NCBI GenBank assembly: GCA_036583965.1
Contig: JAZBQD010000034.1
Span: 9,783,540-9,847,539, forward strand
Length of the DNA: 64,000 nt
Origin: Prunella strophiata
Lineage: Eukaryota; Chordata; Aves; Passeriformes; Prunellidae
Direction of reading: 5' to 3'
This document shows positions 35,716 to 61,560 of this stretch, in pieces. The notes under the pieces were generated by a model. The model was not told the DNA's origin. It made no database searches and saw only the letters and a list, made by a program, of their open reading frames with translations. The translations under genes were made by a program, and so were the position numbers. The stretch's first letter is position 1, and every line of letters starts with the position of its first letter.

Positions 35716-38700
35716 GGCACACATTGCCTGCCCCAGGGAGACCGAGGTGGGCAGGATTTGACCTGGGTACAAATCAGGGGATGCAGCAAGGGACAGCTGG
35801 GCATTGCCTGGCATGTGGCAGGGGCACTTCCCTCCCTCCTTCCCCAGGCCCAGGTGAGCCCTGGTCCTCACCCAGGGTTTTCCCACAGTCCAGGCCAAGC
35901 CTGCAGGCTCCAGGAGCAGCCCACGGGGTCTGGCCTTTCCTCGGAGAGCGGAAGCAGGGGAGCATGCGCAGCCGAAAGGGCCACGAATACCATCCCTGGG
36001 GCTGGGGGATTATTTATAACACTGGCACCTCTCCAAACAGATGTTTCTCTTTATTCTGAACTTGCACTAAATGGGTCACTCGTTTCCTCTGTCTCCCATG
36101 GGCTTAAAACAGAGGGGGAGAGAGGAGGGGATATGGGTGAGAGTGCAGGGCTCGCCCTGGTCCCACGTCCCTCTGTGCTGGCTCCTCACAGCGACGTGTT
36201 GTGCAGAGCCCGTGGCTGGAGATTTGCTGGGTTCTGTGGGTGGACACTGTGGTCCCCCCTCGCTCAGAGAGGGAGGAAGGCCGTGGTCAGACAGGGCTGC
36301 GTGGGGCTCCCCACCCCATTCCTCACGTGGCTGACCCCAGGGCAGCTGAATCACACTGCTGGGGCTCAATGTGGACTTGTCATCCCCCCTGGCAGTCTCC
36401 CTCCCCTGCTCCAGGGTCACAGTCCTCATTTTCAGCTTTCTGTCAGATGCTGTCAAAGCCTGTCAGGGTGCCCTGGAGGAGGCTGGGTGTGCCACCTCAT
36501 GTGCTGACATCTGCTGCAGGACCCTCATCACCACACAGCCACATTCTCCAGATGCCACTGAGGCTGGGGACCAGAATCTGGGGTCCTGGGCAGGGGCTTT
36601 GGTCATGTCAGATCTGCTCCCTGATGCAGAGGTCAGCAGGAGAGCCAACCCCTCCTGTGGGCACAGTGTCCCTGGACTTGTCCCTCGGCTCATGCCCAGA
36701 GGTGGCATCTGCCCATGCTTCTCCTGTCTCCTAAAGAGCTCAATCCATACCAAGGCTGTGGCTTTAATCACATCTTCACAGCCAAGGAGTTCTCACAAAA
36801 CCACTCAGAGGATTTTTGCATTAATGACACTTCCTGTGCTTGCAAAACTTCACCTCTCCCAGGCTGAAACACCCCCAGATCCAGCACATTGCCAACAGGT
36901 ACCCAGGCTCTCACAGTGTCTGGGCAAAGCTTTGGGGCCCCCTTGGCACTGGCATGTGGCCAGGTGAGGAGGGCTTTGCCCCCAGGTGCTCATCCTGGGG
37001 CAGGGATGATCTGTGGGACGCAGGGACTCCCCAGCCCTGCTGCTCCTCAGTCTGGTTTCAGATTTCCTACCTCTGTGTTTTATCAGCAGCCGTTTATGGG
37101 CCCTGGGATGACAAGCTCCCCATGTGTGTGCCCTGCCTAATTCTAGCCTTTTGCTGGGAAAAAGAAAAAAGGCTCTGTGATGATAATCTGGCCTGTGAGT
37201 AAACATGGTGTCATGGGAGCCAAGGGACCCCAGAGGAGAGATGTTGCAACTCCGGACAATTCCAGCCAAGGGAAAAAAAAAAAAAAACAACCACTCAGTT
37301 TTATTTAGATTAAAGGGTGGGAAAGAAGCAGTTACAGAGGCCAGAGGGAGAGTGGCAGAGGAAAACAGGACAAGCCAAGGAGTTTCACTGCTGGACAAGC
37401 AAGGTTTGGGTTTCAGGGGTCATCAGCCTTTGCTCGGGGAGCCTTTGTGCCTTCAAAAGCAGGGGATGGTGTCCCTGTCCCCCTGCCAGGAATGCCTTTG
37501 CTTCCTGGCTGTGAGTGGTATTGATCATGGGATCCATAGAGGGAATTTTTTATTGCATATGGGCACCCATGATCTCACTTAATGACTCAGCTGTGATTAG
37601 ACAGAGAAGAAATAAAGTATATTTGACTTCCCGCTAATTGGCACCAGATGTCCCTTGCCTGTTTGGCAGGACAGTGAGGCCATCAAGCATTGTGGGAGCG
37701 CCTGGAAGCACAGCCCTGCAAGAAAAGGGGCTAGAAATAGAAATCCAGAGGAAGGGAAAGGATTGGCAGCTGTGTGAGCTCCTTCCCAGTCAGATGAGAT
37801 GCCCTCATGGGCACAGCCAGCATCCAGCAGCTCTCCCCAGCAGCACAGGAGCAGCAGTGAGGGCAAGGAGAGCATGGCCAGGGAGAAGAGCAGCATGGGC
37901 AACAGATGCAGGAATTGCCCCTGGAAATACAAAATAGAATTTGCTGAGGGGGGGCTGATGCACCCCGATTTCCAGTGAACACTGCATTCCCTTACTGGTG
38001 ACTAATGGTCTGTAGGGAGCAGAGCTCCTTGCCAAGGTGGCTCTCAGGGAGGCTGTGGCTGCTCTCCCACTCCCCAGCATGCTGAGCCATCCCCTTCCCT
38101 GAGCACCAGCTCTGCAGGCTGGTTCTCAGCTCCCACAGCTCTGGGGGTGCTTGTGGGACCCCACACACTGGTTCTGCACAGGGCACTGGTTGGGTAGAGG
38201 CAAGAAACGGTCTAGGCGTGCTGGGAGGAGGGCAGTGGACTGGGAGGACATCCTTGGTGTTCCTAACCCATCCTCTCCCATGGTTTATGATGTTTACAGG
38301 GCTGGGAACGGCCCTGTCCCACATGATCCATGCCTGGGAATGGGCAGTGCCATGCAGTGCCAGCAGTGCCATGTGTGTTCTGCCAGGGTGCCGGGAGACA
38401 CGCAGGGAGCAAGTGCAGAGAGAAGGGGGCTCAGAGTATGGCAGGGCACACAGAGCAAAGTCAGAGGAAATTCTTGCCTTCTTACCCAAGAACAGTGAAG
38501 GCTGAACCCACACAGCATATTTTGGGCATTAGCAAAGGCATTTTAGGCTTACTAGCATTCTTAAGCAAGAGAGAGGTCTGGAGTGGGGGAACATTGATGA
38601 ATCAGTAAGCTCTGGTGATGCTTGAGCTGCTTAGCAAGGCACTCTGAGGTGCAAGGAATAGTAGAGGTGGCTCCCTAAATTAAGGTGGCACCATCCCCAG

Positions 38701-41700
38701 CAGAGGCTGGATACAGCTCTTCCCTGCATCCACACTCCTGGGCGTGGCCCTGCCCTGCTGCAGAAATTCCTGTCCGAGTTCAGCAGCAGCAGAGGCAGCA
38801 GCCCCGGCCGCTGGGGCGGGGACTGCGAGAGGAGGCAGAGGAGAAAGCTCAGCTGTCACCAGATTTGGGATGCAGGAGAAACGGGAGCAGGCTGCTCTGG
38901 AAAAGCTGTGCAGTCATGAGATGGGGAATCATGAGACTTGAGTCGTGGTCCTGGCCCTGGCCGTGCTGCTTGACCTCTGCTCTGGCCCTCTCTGCCTGTG
39001 ATCACTGAGCCCTGTGCTCAGTGCTGCTCTGGGGTGTGGGGTGACCCCTCTTATTCCATCCCCCAGAACCCCCCTGCAAGAGCACAAGGCTAGAGATGCT
39101 CAAACAGGATTCCAGCAGTGCCTGACCTCAGCCAGCCCTGGGACACTCCTTTGCCAGCTGGGAAAGCCAGCAGCCCCAGGGTTGGCTCAGCTCTCCTCAT
39201 CTCTGCTGCAAACTCCACTCTGCTCTGCCAGGCTGCTGTGATTACAGAGGGGAGATAAGGACAGGCAGTGTCTGTGTCACCAGTCAGGGACAGTTGCCTG
39301 TATCTGTGTCTTGTTTGGACTCCAAACCCTCCCAGACACTCTCAGTTCTGCAGTGCCTGGCTCTGGCCTCACTGGGCACAGCGTGGGGGTGAGCAGGGAC
39401 TGTGCCAGCTGTGGGGACCAGCCTCCCCCATGGAACTTGGCCCTGGGACCTGAGCCCTGCTGGGACCTGAGCCCCTGGGGAGCACAGCCACCCCCCAGGC
39501 ATGTGGGGCTGCATGTGCTGTGGGGCTGTGTCACCCAGCCAGCACTGCTGCCCTGCGAGCCAGCCCGACCTCCTGTCTCCTCTCCCAGCCAAATTCCTCC
39601 TTTAGAATAATAAACAGTGTGGCTCAAGAGAAAAGCTCCTTTCCCTGCCTGGCTAGGGCTGGTTTGCCTTCAAATCGAGGAGCTGGAGAGGGGCAGAGGG
39701 AAGGTCTGGCGGGGAGGGAAGGATGGGGAGGGGTGTAACGTGGGGATGGAGAGCTGGGACAGCACCTTCGTGGCTCTGCAAGGCTGGGAGCTTGCCATGG
39801 AGCTGCAGGGCTGAGTGAAGGGTGCTGGACATGGCTTTGCTGCAGGAAGCTCCCTGGCCTCCATGGTTGTGCCTGGATGGGTGAAGGCAAAGGATCCCAT
39901 GGCTTGAAAATACTCAGGTCCTGGCTTGTGGGAAGGATATAGGAGTCTCAGGGATCTGTGGCATCCTGCTAACGCACAGGGGGGAGAGGAGATCACACAA
40001 GGCAGCTGAGCATCGTGTAGGTGCCTGTGTTTGGGTCCCTGGGTGGGATAATGTCTGGGTGCCAGCTTTTGTACCACTGAGTGGGATTGCTCCTCCTGGT
40101 CTGGCACTCTTAGTGGCACTCACAGTTCCTGCTAAGAACAAAAGCTGGGACTGAGGAGAGAAACAAGTGCTCTCAAGGCTGGCAGTGAGCTGGGTGCATT
40201 TGCATCCCTCGTGAGATGCCTGAGAGCACCCACATGTGCAAGCACACATGTCCCCGTGACAGGGAGGGACAGACACAGAGCTCAGCCAGCGGCTCTGAGC
40301 GTGCCTCTCGCCCCGGCCCGAGCAGACAAACAAGGGAGAGGCCACCACTCTGTGCGAGACGTTGCCACCCTCCCACTCTGCTTGGGAAGCATCTGCAAGA
40401 GAAATGCCTTTCTGCAAAACCAGCAGCTTTATTAAAACCAGCTATGAACACAGCGCGGGCGGCCAGAGGCGCAGGCGGGGGCTGTGGGGCTCTCGGTGCT
40501 CGCCACAGCAGCACCCCTGCTAGCCCAGCGCCAGCTCACAGCAGCTCCCCGGGCCGGCAGGGCAGGGTTTGCCCGTCAGTGACCCTGCAGAGATCGCTGC
40601 TGCGGGCTGGCAGCTGTCTGTGGGGACGGGAAGGCGAGATCCTGCAGCAGGAGGGACAGTGACAGTGACAGCCACGGAGCTGCACAGGCTGATAAAAGCT
40701 GGGCATGAGCTCGGGAGCATCTTAGCTGCTTACAGGTATCTGGGGCTGGGGCGGTGAATACAACCTGCCTTGTACGTGCAGGCAGGGAGGGGTCAAAGGA
40801 GAGGATCCCAGTTGTCCTTACAACCTTGAACATTGAATAATGGATGAATCACACACCTCTGTAAAGGAGAATGGGGAAACGAAGGTGATTGTTCTCATGG
40901 CAGTGCCTTGGGGGGCAGAGATTAGATTGTCCGTTCCTTCTCTCTCTGCAGCTTGGTGCTCCGAGGGTGGGTGCAGGGAGGTCACATTCATTTACAGTCC
41001 TGAATTTCACCTCGGTCCTTTCATCCTTCCCACCCCCCTCTCTTGCCCTAAGTGCTCTTATCCCCTCTGGCAAACGAAGAGAGGGAAAGAGTTATAGAGA
41101 TTTTTTTTCGGGAGGAGGGAGACTGACGCTGCTGAATAAGCTGGAGACCTGGAAGGATTTGTGGCAGATCAGACTTCTGTTGAGCCAAAGCAAGAGAATA
41201 ATAAAAACATCTGACAAGCGCACGTCATTTAAAAACCATTTCCTCCTTAACATCAAGCAGACCGGGAGGCCGCTGCAGGGCCAAGAGGCAGCAGAGAGCT
41301 CAGTGAGAGAGGGGCCTGGGGCCGGGTCAGCGAGTCCAGGTTGCCACAAGCCCTCCCCGAGGCTGGCAGGAGCTCCCCAGGGCACTGCCAGCAGCTCAGG
41401 GCTTCTCCTCGGGGTCTGCCTGGGAGGTGGCCCCGCGGCAGGGCAGGAGCTCAGCCCGGCTGGGAGGTTCAGCTCCGTGCGGGAGCATCCCCCACTTCCC
41501 CAGGGAACTCATTTCCCCCAGGCTTTGCCCAGGCACTGAGAAAGCCTTTCCCCTTACTCTTCCTCTTGTCGGTGTGTTCGTTTTGCTTTTCAGAAACAGT
41601 CCTTCCCACCCCTGCAGGCACCATGGGGAGGGGTACCTGTCACCCAACACACAGGAGACAGACCCCTGCTCTTGGGGGTCTCTGGCCTCGTCTCCTTTGG

Positions 41701-41782
41701 CTCCTGGCTTGCACCAGGGAGGGCTGAAAAAGTTCTGTAGAAAAGATTTCTTGAGAAACGTTGATTAGAAGGATTTTAAACT

Positions 41783-41803
41783 AAAAAAAAAAAAAAAAAA
41801 AAA
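41783..41803. repeat. A21 homopolymer
   Basis: Twenty-one consecutive A are followed by ccaaaaaccc. It is a simple repeat in PDGFRB intron 1. Confidence 0.85.
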
Positions 41804-41893
41804 CCAAAAACCCTCTTAGATATTCGGTTAAATTTATGTATTTAAAAGTTAAATACAAGAAACTCTTTTTTTGGTGTGAAGTTTCTTCAGGCT

Positions 41894-42140
41894 TGTTGTG
41901 GTTTAACCCCAGCCAGCAACCAAGTGCCGTGACAAGGCTTCTTTTATTTCATTGGAAGGAGCAAACAATGTGGGAGGGTTGGAGGGGGATCTGTTTTCTA
42001 GCAAGTTTTATCTCACTGTGACTGAGGGAAGAAAAACTAAGGAAAAAAGGCAAGTGGTAAAGCAGAGGGAGGGAGGGAGGAAGGCAGGGCTCTGCCAAGG
42101 GGGAGAGGCATTTCCAGCTGAGATGAGCAAAAGTTGACAC
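41894..42140 (+). mobile_element. LTR-like fragment (tgttgtggtttaacccc type)
   Basis: The start tgttgtggtttaaccccagc followed by cagcaaccaag is a sequence I associate with the 5' edge of passerine endogenous retrovirus LTRs. The rest is diverged, and the right boundary is uncertain. No internal retroviral gene is present. Confidence 0.4.
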
Positions 42141-42404
42141 AACTGCTGGAGCCTCCAGCAAAATCCCTGTTTACCAGTGGGAGAAGCCTTAGAAACTGCA
42201 GATCCAGCATGAGGGGGAAGCACCACTCCCCCAGGAGGGAAGGGCTGAAAACTGGAGAGATGGAAGGTTTCTGAGGTGGAGAAGTGAGGCCAGAGCTTGG
42301 GTGGGAGCTCAGGGACCCCTGCCCAGGACCCCTCCTCTGCTGAGTGCTGTGCTGATATTGCTTTGCTCCTGGCAGGACTCAGACACCAAGCCCAGAGGCC
42401 CAGC

Positions 42405-56621
<14,217 letters not shown>

Positions 56622-56800
56622 TCAGCGCTGGGCTGACTTTGCATCTCCTTATGGAGAGGCCAGCTGAGGGGGCTGACCCAGATGTCACAGAGCCATGGTT
56701 GTGCTTGTGCATCAGGACATCCCCTCCTGTCCCAGCATTCCTCCTTCCCTCCTGTCTCCCAGTGCTGGGTGGGGAATTAAAGACTTTTCCCCATTGCCAT
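56622..56800 (+). other. PDGFRB: PDGFRB 3' UTR, proximal form
   Basis: This runs from the stop to just past the first polyadenylation signal. The human 3' UTR is much longer, so a distal end is likely as well. Confidence 0.5.
56776..56781 (+). terminator. PDGFRB: Candidate polyadenylation signal ATTAAA for PDGFRB
   Basis: ATTAAA in ggggaattaaagac, 155 nt after the stop codon. It is the first signal of common type downstream. A later AATAAA (59168-59173) lies inside an old repeat-like stretch. Confidence 0.45.
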
Positions 56801-58800
56801 CCCCTTTCCTCTTAAAAAGAGGTGGCTCAGTGCCAGAAACCCTCTAGATCACTGCCACATCCTCCTCACTGCAGGAGGGAGACATCTCACACACCAACAT
56901 CTTTTCAAGTGGAAGACATGGTTCTCCATGAGAGGCCACCTTCTGCATTGCTAAGATGAAGCTCCAGCCTCTTCCTCCTCCATGGCACAGAGCTTCGTCT
57001 CCTCTGCACCAGCACTTCTCTGATGGTCTCAGCACCAGCCACACCGTGCTTCTGTGAAATGCCACTGGGACAGATAATCCACCTGGAGCCCATTGCTGGG
57101 GTGTAGAGAACCTGCAACACCAACCTTCAGCTGCTGGAGGTCAGAGTACCTTGGATTCTCCTCCAAGCACAGTCAAGTCCTGCAGAGGCCAGCAGTGTCT
57201 GGGAGGTACAGAATCACCAGTTTTCCTCTCCTGGCAGTGCTTCGATGGGGGACAGAGCATCACCAGCACTACAGGTGTTCACAGCTCTGGGGCACAGCTC
57301 TGCATCCCCCTGGAGGCTGTCACACCCTTTTGTGCCCAGCATGGCACCAGGAGCCCCAGGGACACACCAGGAGCTCCAAATGCCCTCACAATGACTTGGT
57401 TATAGAAGCAAAGAGGGCAGTCACTGTTGTTCCTGTTGTCTGTGTGGACACTAAGCTAATTATTCTCCATTGAAGATTTAAAGGGAACAAATATATTAAT
57501 CCACTAGCCAGGGCCAGTATAAGGAAGCAATATGGTTATTCATTAATCTACTGCCACTACACCCAGCTCATCTGCTGGGAAATCATATAACCACGCCAGC
57601 TGCAGAATCCTTGTGCCTTATCTTTGGGAAGCAAAGGCTCACCTTTGATAAACTGTTCACCCAAACACCTTTTCTCAGAATGGGAGGGTTCCCCGTTCCC
57701 TCCTGAGTCACAGTAAGATTATGAGCAGAAATAAGGATACCAGAACACCAACCCAGGGATAGCTCCAAAGAAAGAGAGGGAGAGAGGCTGGGAAGCTCCT
57801 TGGTCACAGCTGAACTGCATCTCACACCCTGCCACCTTCTGGGGTCAGGTAGAGCCACTTGCAGCCTGCCAGGGCTGTGAAATGTCACACAGAGCCAAGC
57901 GGGGCAAGAGGAGTTGGGGAGGATTCCTCTCTCTTGGAAAGTGTTTTGAGAACTACACGGGCCCAGACCTTCCCCCTGCTTCTCCCCTCCTTCCCCACTC
58001 CTCACAGATGGGTCAGGGGCTTCTTGTGCTCTCAGCTGGCCCTTGAATGAGCAGACTCAAAGCAGGAGGAACACCAGCCTTTGGAAATCAGTTGTGAACT
58101 CCACCTCTGCAGAGATGAAAGCTGGACCCCCAAACCTGCAGGTCTGACAGCACAGAACACAGCAGGCTTTCCTCTGAAATGAGTTTCACTTCACACAGAG
58201 CTCTCTTCAGTGCATGTTCCCTGCTCCCATTAACTCTTCATTGCCCTACTCATGCACATCTCTCTATGCATCCTACAGGAACTGCACAGGCAGGTTTACA
58301 AAATCAGAAATTTAATCAGCATCTTGCTGGTCTTCTGCCACCTCAGAGCCACTGAGAATTTAATTTTATTTTTTTTTCAAAATATGGAACTTCTGTCAGA
58401 AATCCCCAGCAAAACAGCTTCTGTTTAAAGTTTTCTACCATTCCAGTTCTGCCATTTATGCAGCTAAAGGAGGAGTAGGTGTTTTGTGGGCTGATGTCCT
58501 TGGTGAAATGTGAACATAAGAAATAGCACTTTTATTGGCAGCCAGCAGAGGATATTTTCAGCCTATGTGGTCAGATTCCCCACCATCCATAGGAAACATA
58601 CTGTGAATGACAACTGTTTTTCCATCCTCTGTTCCTCCTGCTTGTAATGAAGGAGCCATCTCCTGTGGCCACAGTTCATTAAATAATCCTCACTGCAGAG
58701 AAGCAGCAATTTATGAGATCCTTTGGGTCAGATCACTTGATTTTTATTTTTTTTTTAACATGTAAGGTGCTTGGTAGGATCTGTGTCACTGCAACTTGAG
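56801..58800 (+). other. Downstream of PDGFRB: possible extended 3' UTR
   Basis: No coding exon is recognised. The sequence becomes AT-rich at about 57.46-57.60 and 58.3-58.8 kb. It may belong to a longer PDGFRB 3' UTR, but no internal evidence proves transcription. Confidence 0.35.
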
Positions 58801-58849
58801 CCCATAGGATGGCACATCAGATTATTCTAACAGCCCCTGTCTGCACCAG

Positions 58850-59410
58850 CTCCATTTTTAATTCATCCTTCTCTACCAAAGGTGACCAGAAGTACCCAGT
58901 ACTCCAGGTGAGGTCAAACCTAGACCTCACACAGGGCATTAACAGTTCTGGCCTGTGCTGGTCTCAACTTGCCTGGTGGAGCTTTGGATAATATTGGATT
59001 TTTCCCAGCCACAACATGCTGAGAGCTTGGAGTCATCCTCTGACCAATCTAGGCACTTATGTCTTTCTACACTTCAGCATTTCTAACCAAGCTACTCCCT
59101 GCTGTTCCAGACGTTGGGTCATCAGCAAATTTTGTTAACAAACTGTTATTTTTGGGCTGGACAGACTAATAAAAATATTAGACACTTCTAGCAACAAGAA
59201 CAATCTGAGAGAGTTACTTTTACTACCTCCATCCAGCCCAAAGATTTGCCCATCAATTAACACCTCACCTTCCATTTGGCCATTTGCTTATTTCAAAAAT
59301 CCTGTTCTAAACTTCATCTTGTACAGATTTAATTTCTAATTACATTACTAGTTTCCCAATATCAAATAGTTTCCACAGTCCTGAAAGGGGAGATCTCCCT
59401 GCTGGAGGAG
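58850..59410 (-). mobile_element. Old CR1/LINE-like fragment
   Basis: Words such as ggtgaccagaagtacccagt, actccaggtgaggtc and gggtcatcagcaaattttgt match the order seen in CR1-type LINEs read in antisense (ggtgaccagaactg, attccaggtgtggcc, ggtcatctgcaaattt). It is diverged and without an open frame. An L3-like relative is possible. Confidence 0.5.
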
Positions 59411-60060
59411 CTCAGGTATCCTGTCCTATTAGCTGGGCATTAGCTACATTTGAATGCCTATTGCATTTTGTCCTATTTCTAGATTTACTGCAATTATTAT
59501 TTGCATCAAAATCTGTTCTGGCTGCTGATGGGATGCCACTTCCACCTCCCTATTCCTTCTTAAAGCAGATGCACCAGACCCTTTGCAAAATGGTACCATT
59601 CTGCACTCCAGAGGAATATGACCAAATATTTGCCCTTGGCCTGTGATTTTAAGGGCTGAGTCTTGCACTTTGTGGTATTTTCCTGTCCTTACTCAACCCT
59701 TCACAGCACCTTTAGCAAGTTGCAGTGACCAGACCTTCTCAGCCAGGGACAAGCTGGCAGCTGGACAAAGCCAACATATTTTGCTAAGCATCCCTCCAGG
59801 AGAGGGCTTGGCAGAGCTGGGAATGACAGATCCAGCCCCACACTCCCTGCTCTCTGCTGCCAGCATTCCAGTCCCTGCATGGCCTGGCAGGTGAGGGCCA
59901 GGAGAAATGTCTGGCTGTTCTGGGCCCATCAGTTTTGTAGCCATAATTTCTCTGGTGAGACTCTGAAGGGAACTGGTCCCACTGGGTTTTCTGTTTTGAT
60001 AATCAGTGTTTTTGTTTGGGTGTGTTTTTGTGTTTAGAGGTGGACCCAAACTGAGCCCCC
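59411..60060. other. Downstream intergenic stretch, nothing recognised
   Basis: Mixed AT-rich and CpG-poor sequence with no gene, repeat family or site that I can name. Confidence 0.5.
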
Positions 60061-61560
60061 CTTGAAGGAACTCATGCCACGGCTTGGGCCCATCTCTAGT
60101 GCAATATCTTTTTATTTGTAGATTGTATTTTACTCTACAGCTGTTACATTGTTATCAGAACCAGTATATGCATAATCCTACTGCCAGTCACTATTTCATA
60201 CATGTATCCCAGAAACGAATGCAACACTCTGGTGTCTCTTTCCACATTTAAGGTGTTCCTCAGACTGATGTGTGCACAGGATTTAATCCCTTTGTCCCTC
60301 TCAGTTTGAGTGTGTTATTTCCTTAAGCGCGAGTGTCACGTTCAGTGTTTGTTTGTGTTGTGTTAAATCTAGAGCACAGTGGACTTTACTTGTAATTAAT
60401 TGTCTCTGTTCACCTGCCAAGGGGGCTGTGACAGGGTCCCAGGGGATGGGGGCAGAAGTGCAGTGCAGATGTGCAGCCAGGGGAAGTCAGCCAGAAGTGA
60501 GAAGCAGCTCTTCTCTTTCTTCCCAGCCAGGGCTCTGGGCTGAGGGGGAGGCAGCACCACAAGTACAGGGCACTGAGCACTCAGGGGGTGCCTGTGAGGA
60601 AGCCCAAGGTCTGTGCAGGGCTGGCAGGTCTGGAGAAGGGGATTTCACAGAGTGCTAAGGAGACAAACCCCCTGTTCCAGCACACAAGTGCAAGGAGGAG
60701 CCCTGGCTGGGCTCAGTGCCTAGCTCAGGTTCCAGGATGATCAGAGAGCCTGGATGCAGCCTGGTTGTGCTCCCACTTGGAGAGCACAGAGGTTGCCCTT
60801 TGCTGGCCCTCAGTAACCTTTGCCTGGGGTGGTTGCCAGGCAGAGGGCAGCAGATCCTCCCTGAGCAGCTCCAGGGCCACACAGGTCATTCCTGCAGCAG
60901 ATCCCAGCCCTGCCTGGATGCTGAGTGGAACAGTTTAGGCACCAGGGCAGCTGCAGGACTTGCCCAAAGCAGGCCAGATATTGCTGAGAATAAGTTTTCA
61001 TGGGCCAGCACACAGGTTGCTGTTTGCTGGAGACCTGAGGCCTCTGGGAAATGCCAAGGTGGATCTAGCTGGCTTTGGCAAAGGCAGGGGAGCTGCTCCA
61101 GCAGCACTTTGGAGAGATGACTCTTGCCTGGGGTGGGAGGAGGCAGGGAAGGCAGCTTGTGCTGGGAGGCATGCAGTGTCCCATCATTCCTCTTCTTTCC
61201 TCCTTCATGGACTGAGTGCACCAGAACTGCAAACCCTGCCCAAAGTGTGCCCTCTCCCCATCCTGCTGTGCTGGCTTGCTGGCACACTGTTCCTCTGCAG
61301 CCTTTCTGAACAGCAGCAGCACCTATCTCCATGCTCTCTGTCAAAATCAGCATGAGGGTGAAGGAAAAAACAGAGTTCAGACTAAGGTACCAAAGAGTTA
61401 ACACTTTTCTAGGTTTACAGTTGTATTTGTAGGATTTGTACTATGTCACATTTATAGCCATGAGATATTATTTTTATGCTGTAAACTTTTACAAATATGT
61501 TTTTAAAGAAAGAGTTTAAAAGTAAAGGTGTTTTTTCATTTTGCAAAGTCCCATCTCTTC
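60061..61560 (+). other. UTR-like AT-rich islands downstream of PDGFRB
   Basis: Two AT-rich, non-repetitive islands (60.09-60.42 kb and 61.38-61.56 kb) flank a GC-rich 0.9-kb segment. They contain T-rich runs, tgtttgtttgtgttgtgtt and tacaaatatgtttttaaag, typical of vertebrate 3' UTR ends. No coding frame with known features is present. They may be the distal PDGFRB 3' UTR, or part of an unannotated transcript. Confidence 0.3.

Larger units (their letters stand above)
29718..42375 (+). other. PDGFRB: PDGFRB intron 1 (12.7 kb)
   Basis: No coding exon is seen. Contents noted: a possible old CR1 fragment near 31.40-31.62 kb, AT-rich non-repetitive blocks at 33.58-33.74 and 41.08-41.27 kb, a short direct duplication at 35.67-35.72 kb, a MEF2-type site at 36010-36019, an A-run near 37.27 kb, an A21 run at 41783-41803 and an LTR-like start at 41.89 kb. 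The rest appears unremarkable. Confidence 0.75.

Noticed and set aside
35758..36507. A 249-codon plus-strand frame in PDGFRB intron 1
   Set aside because: No family resemblance, no splice context, and overlapping frames on both strands.
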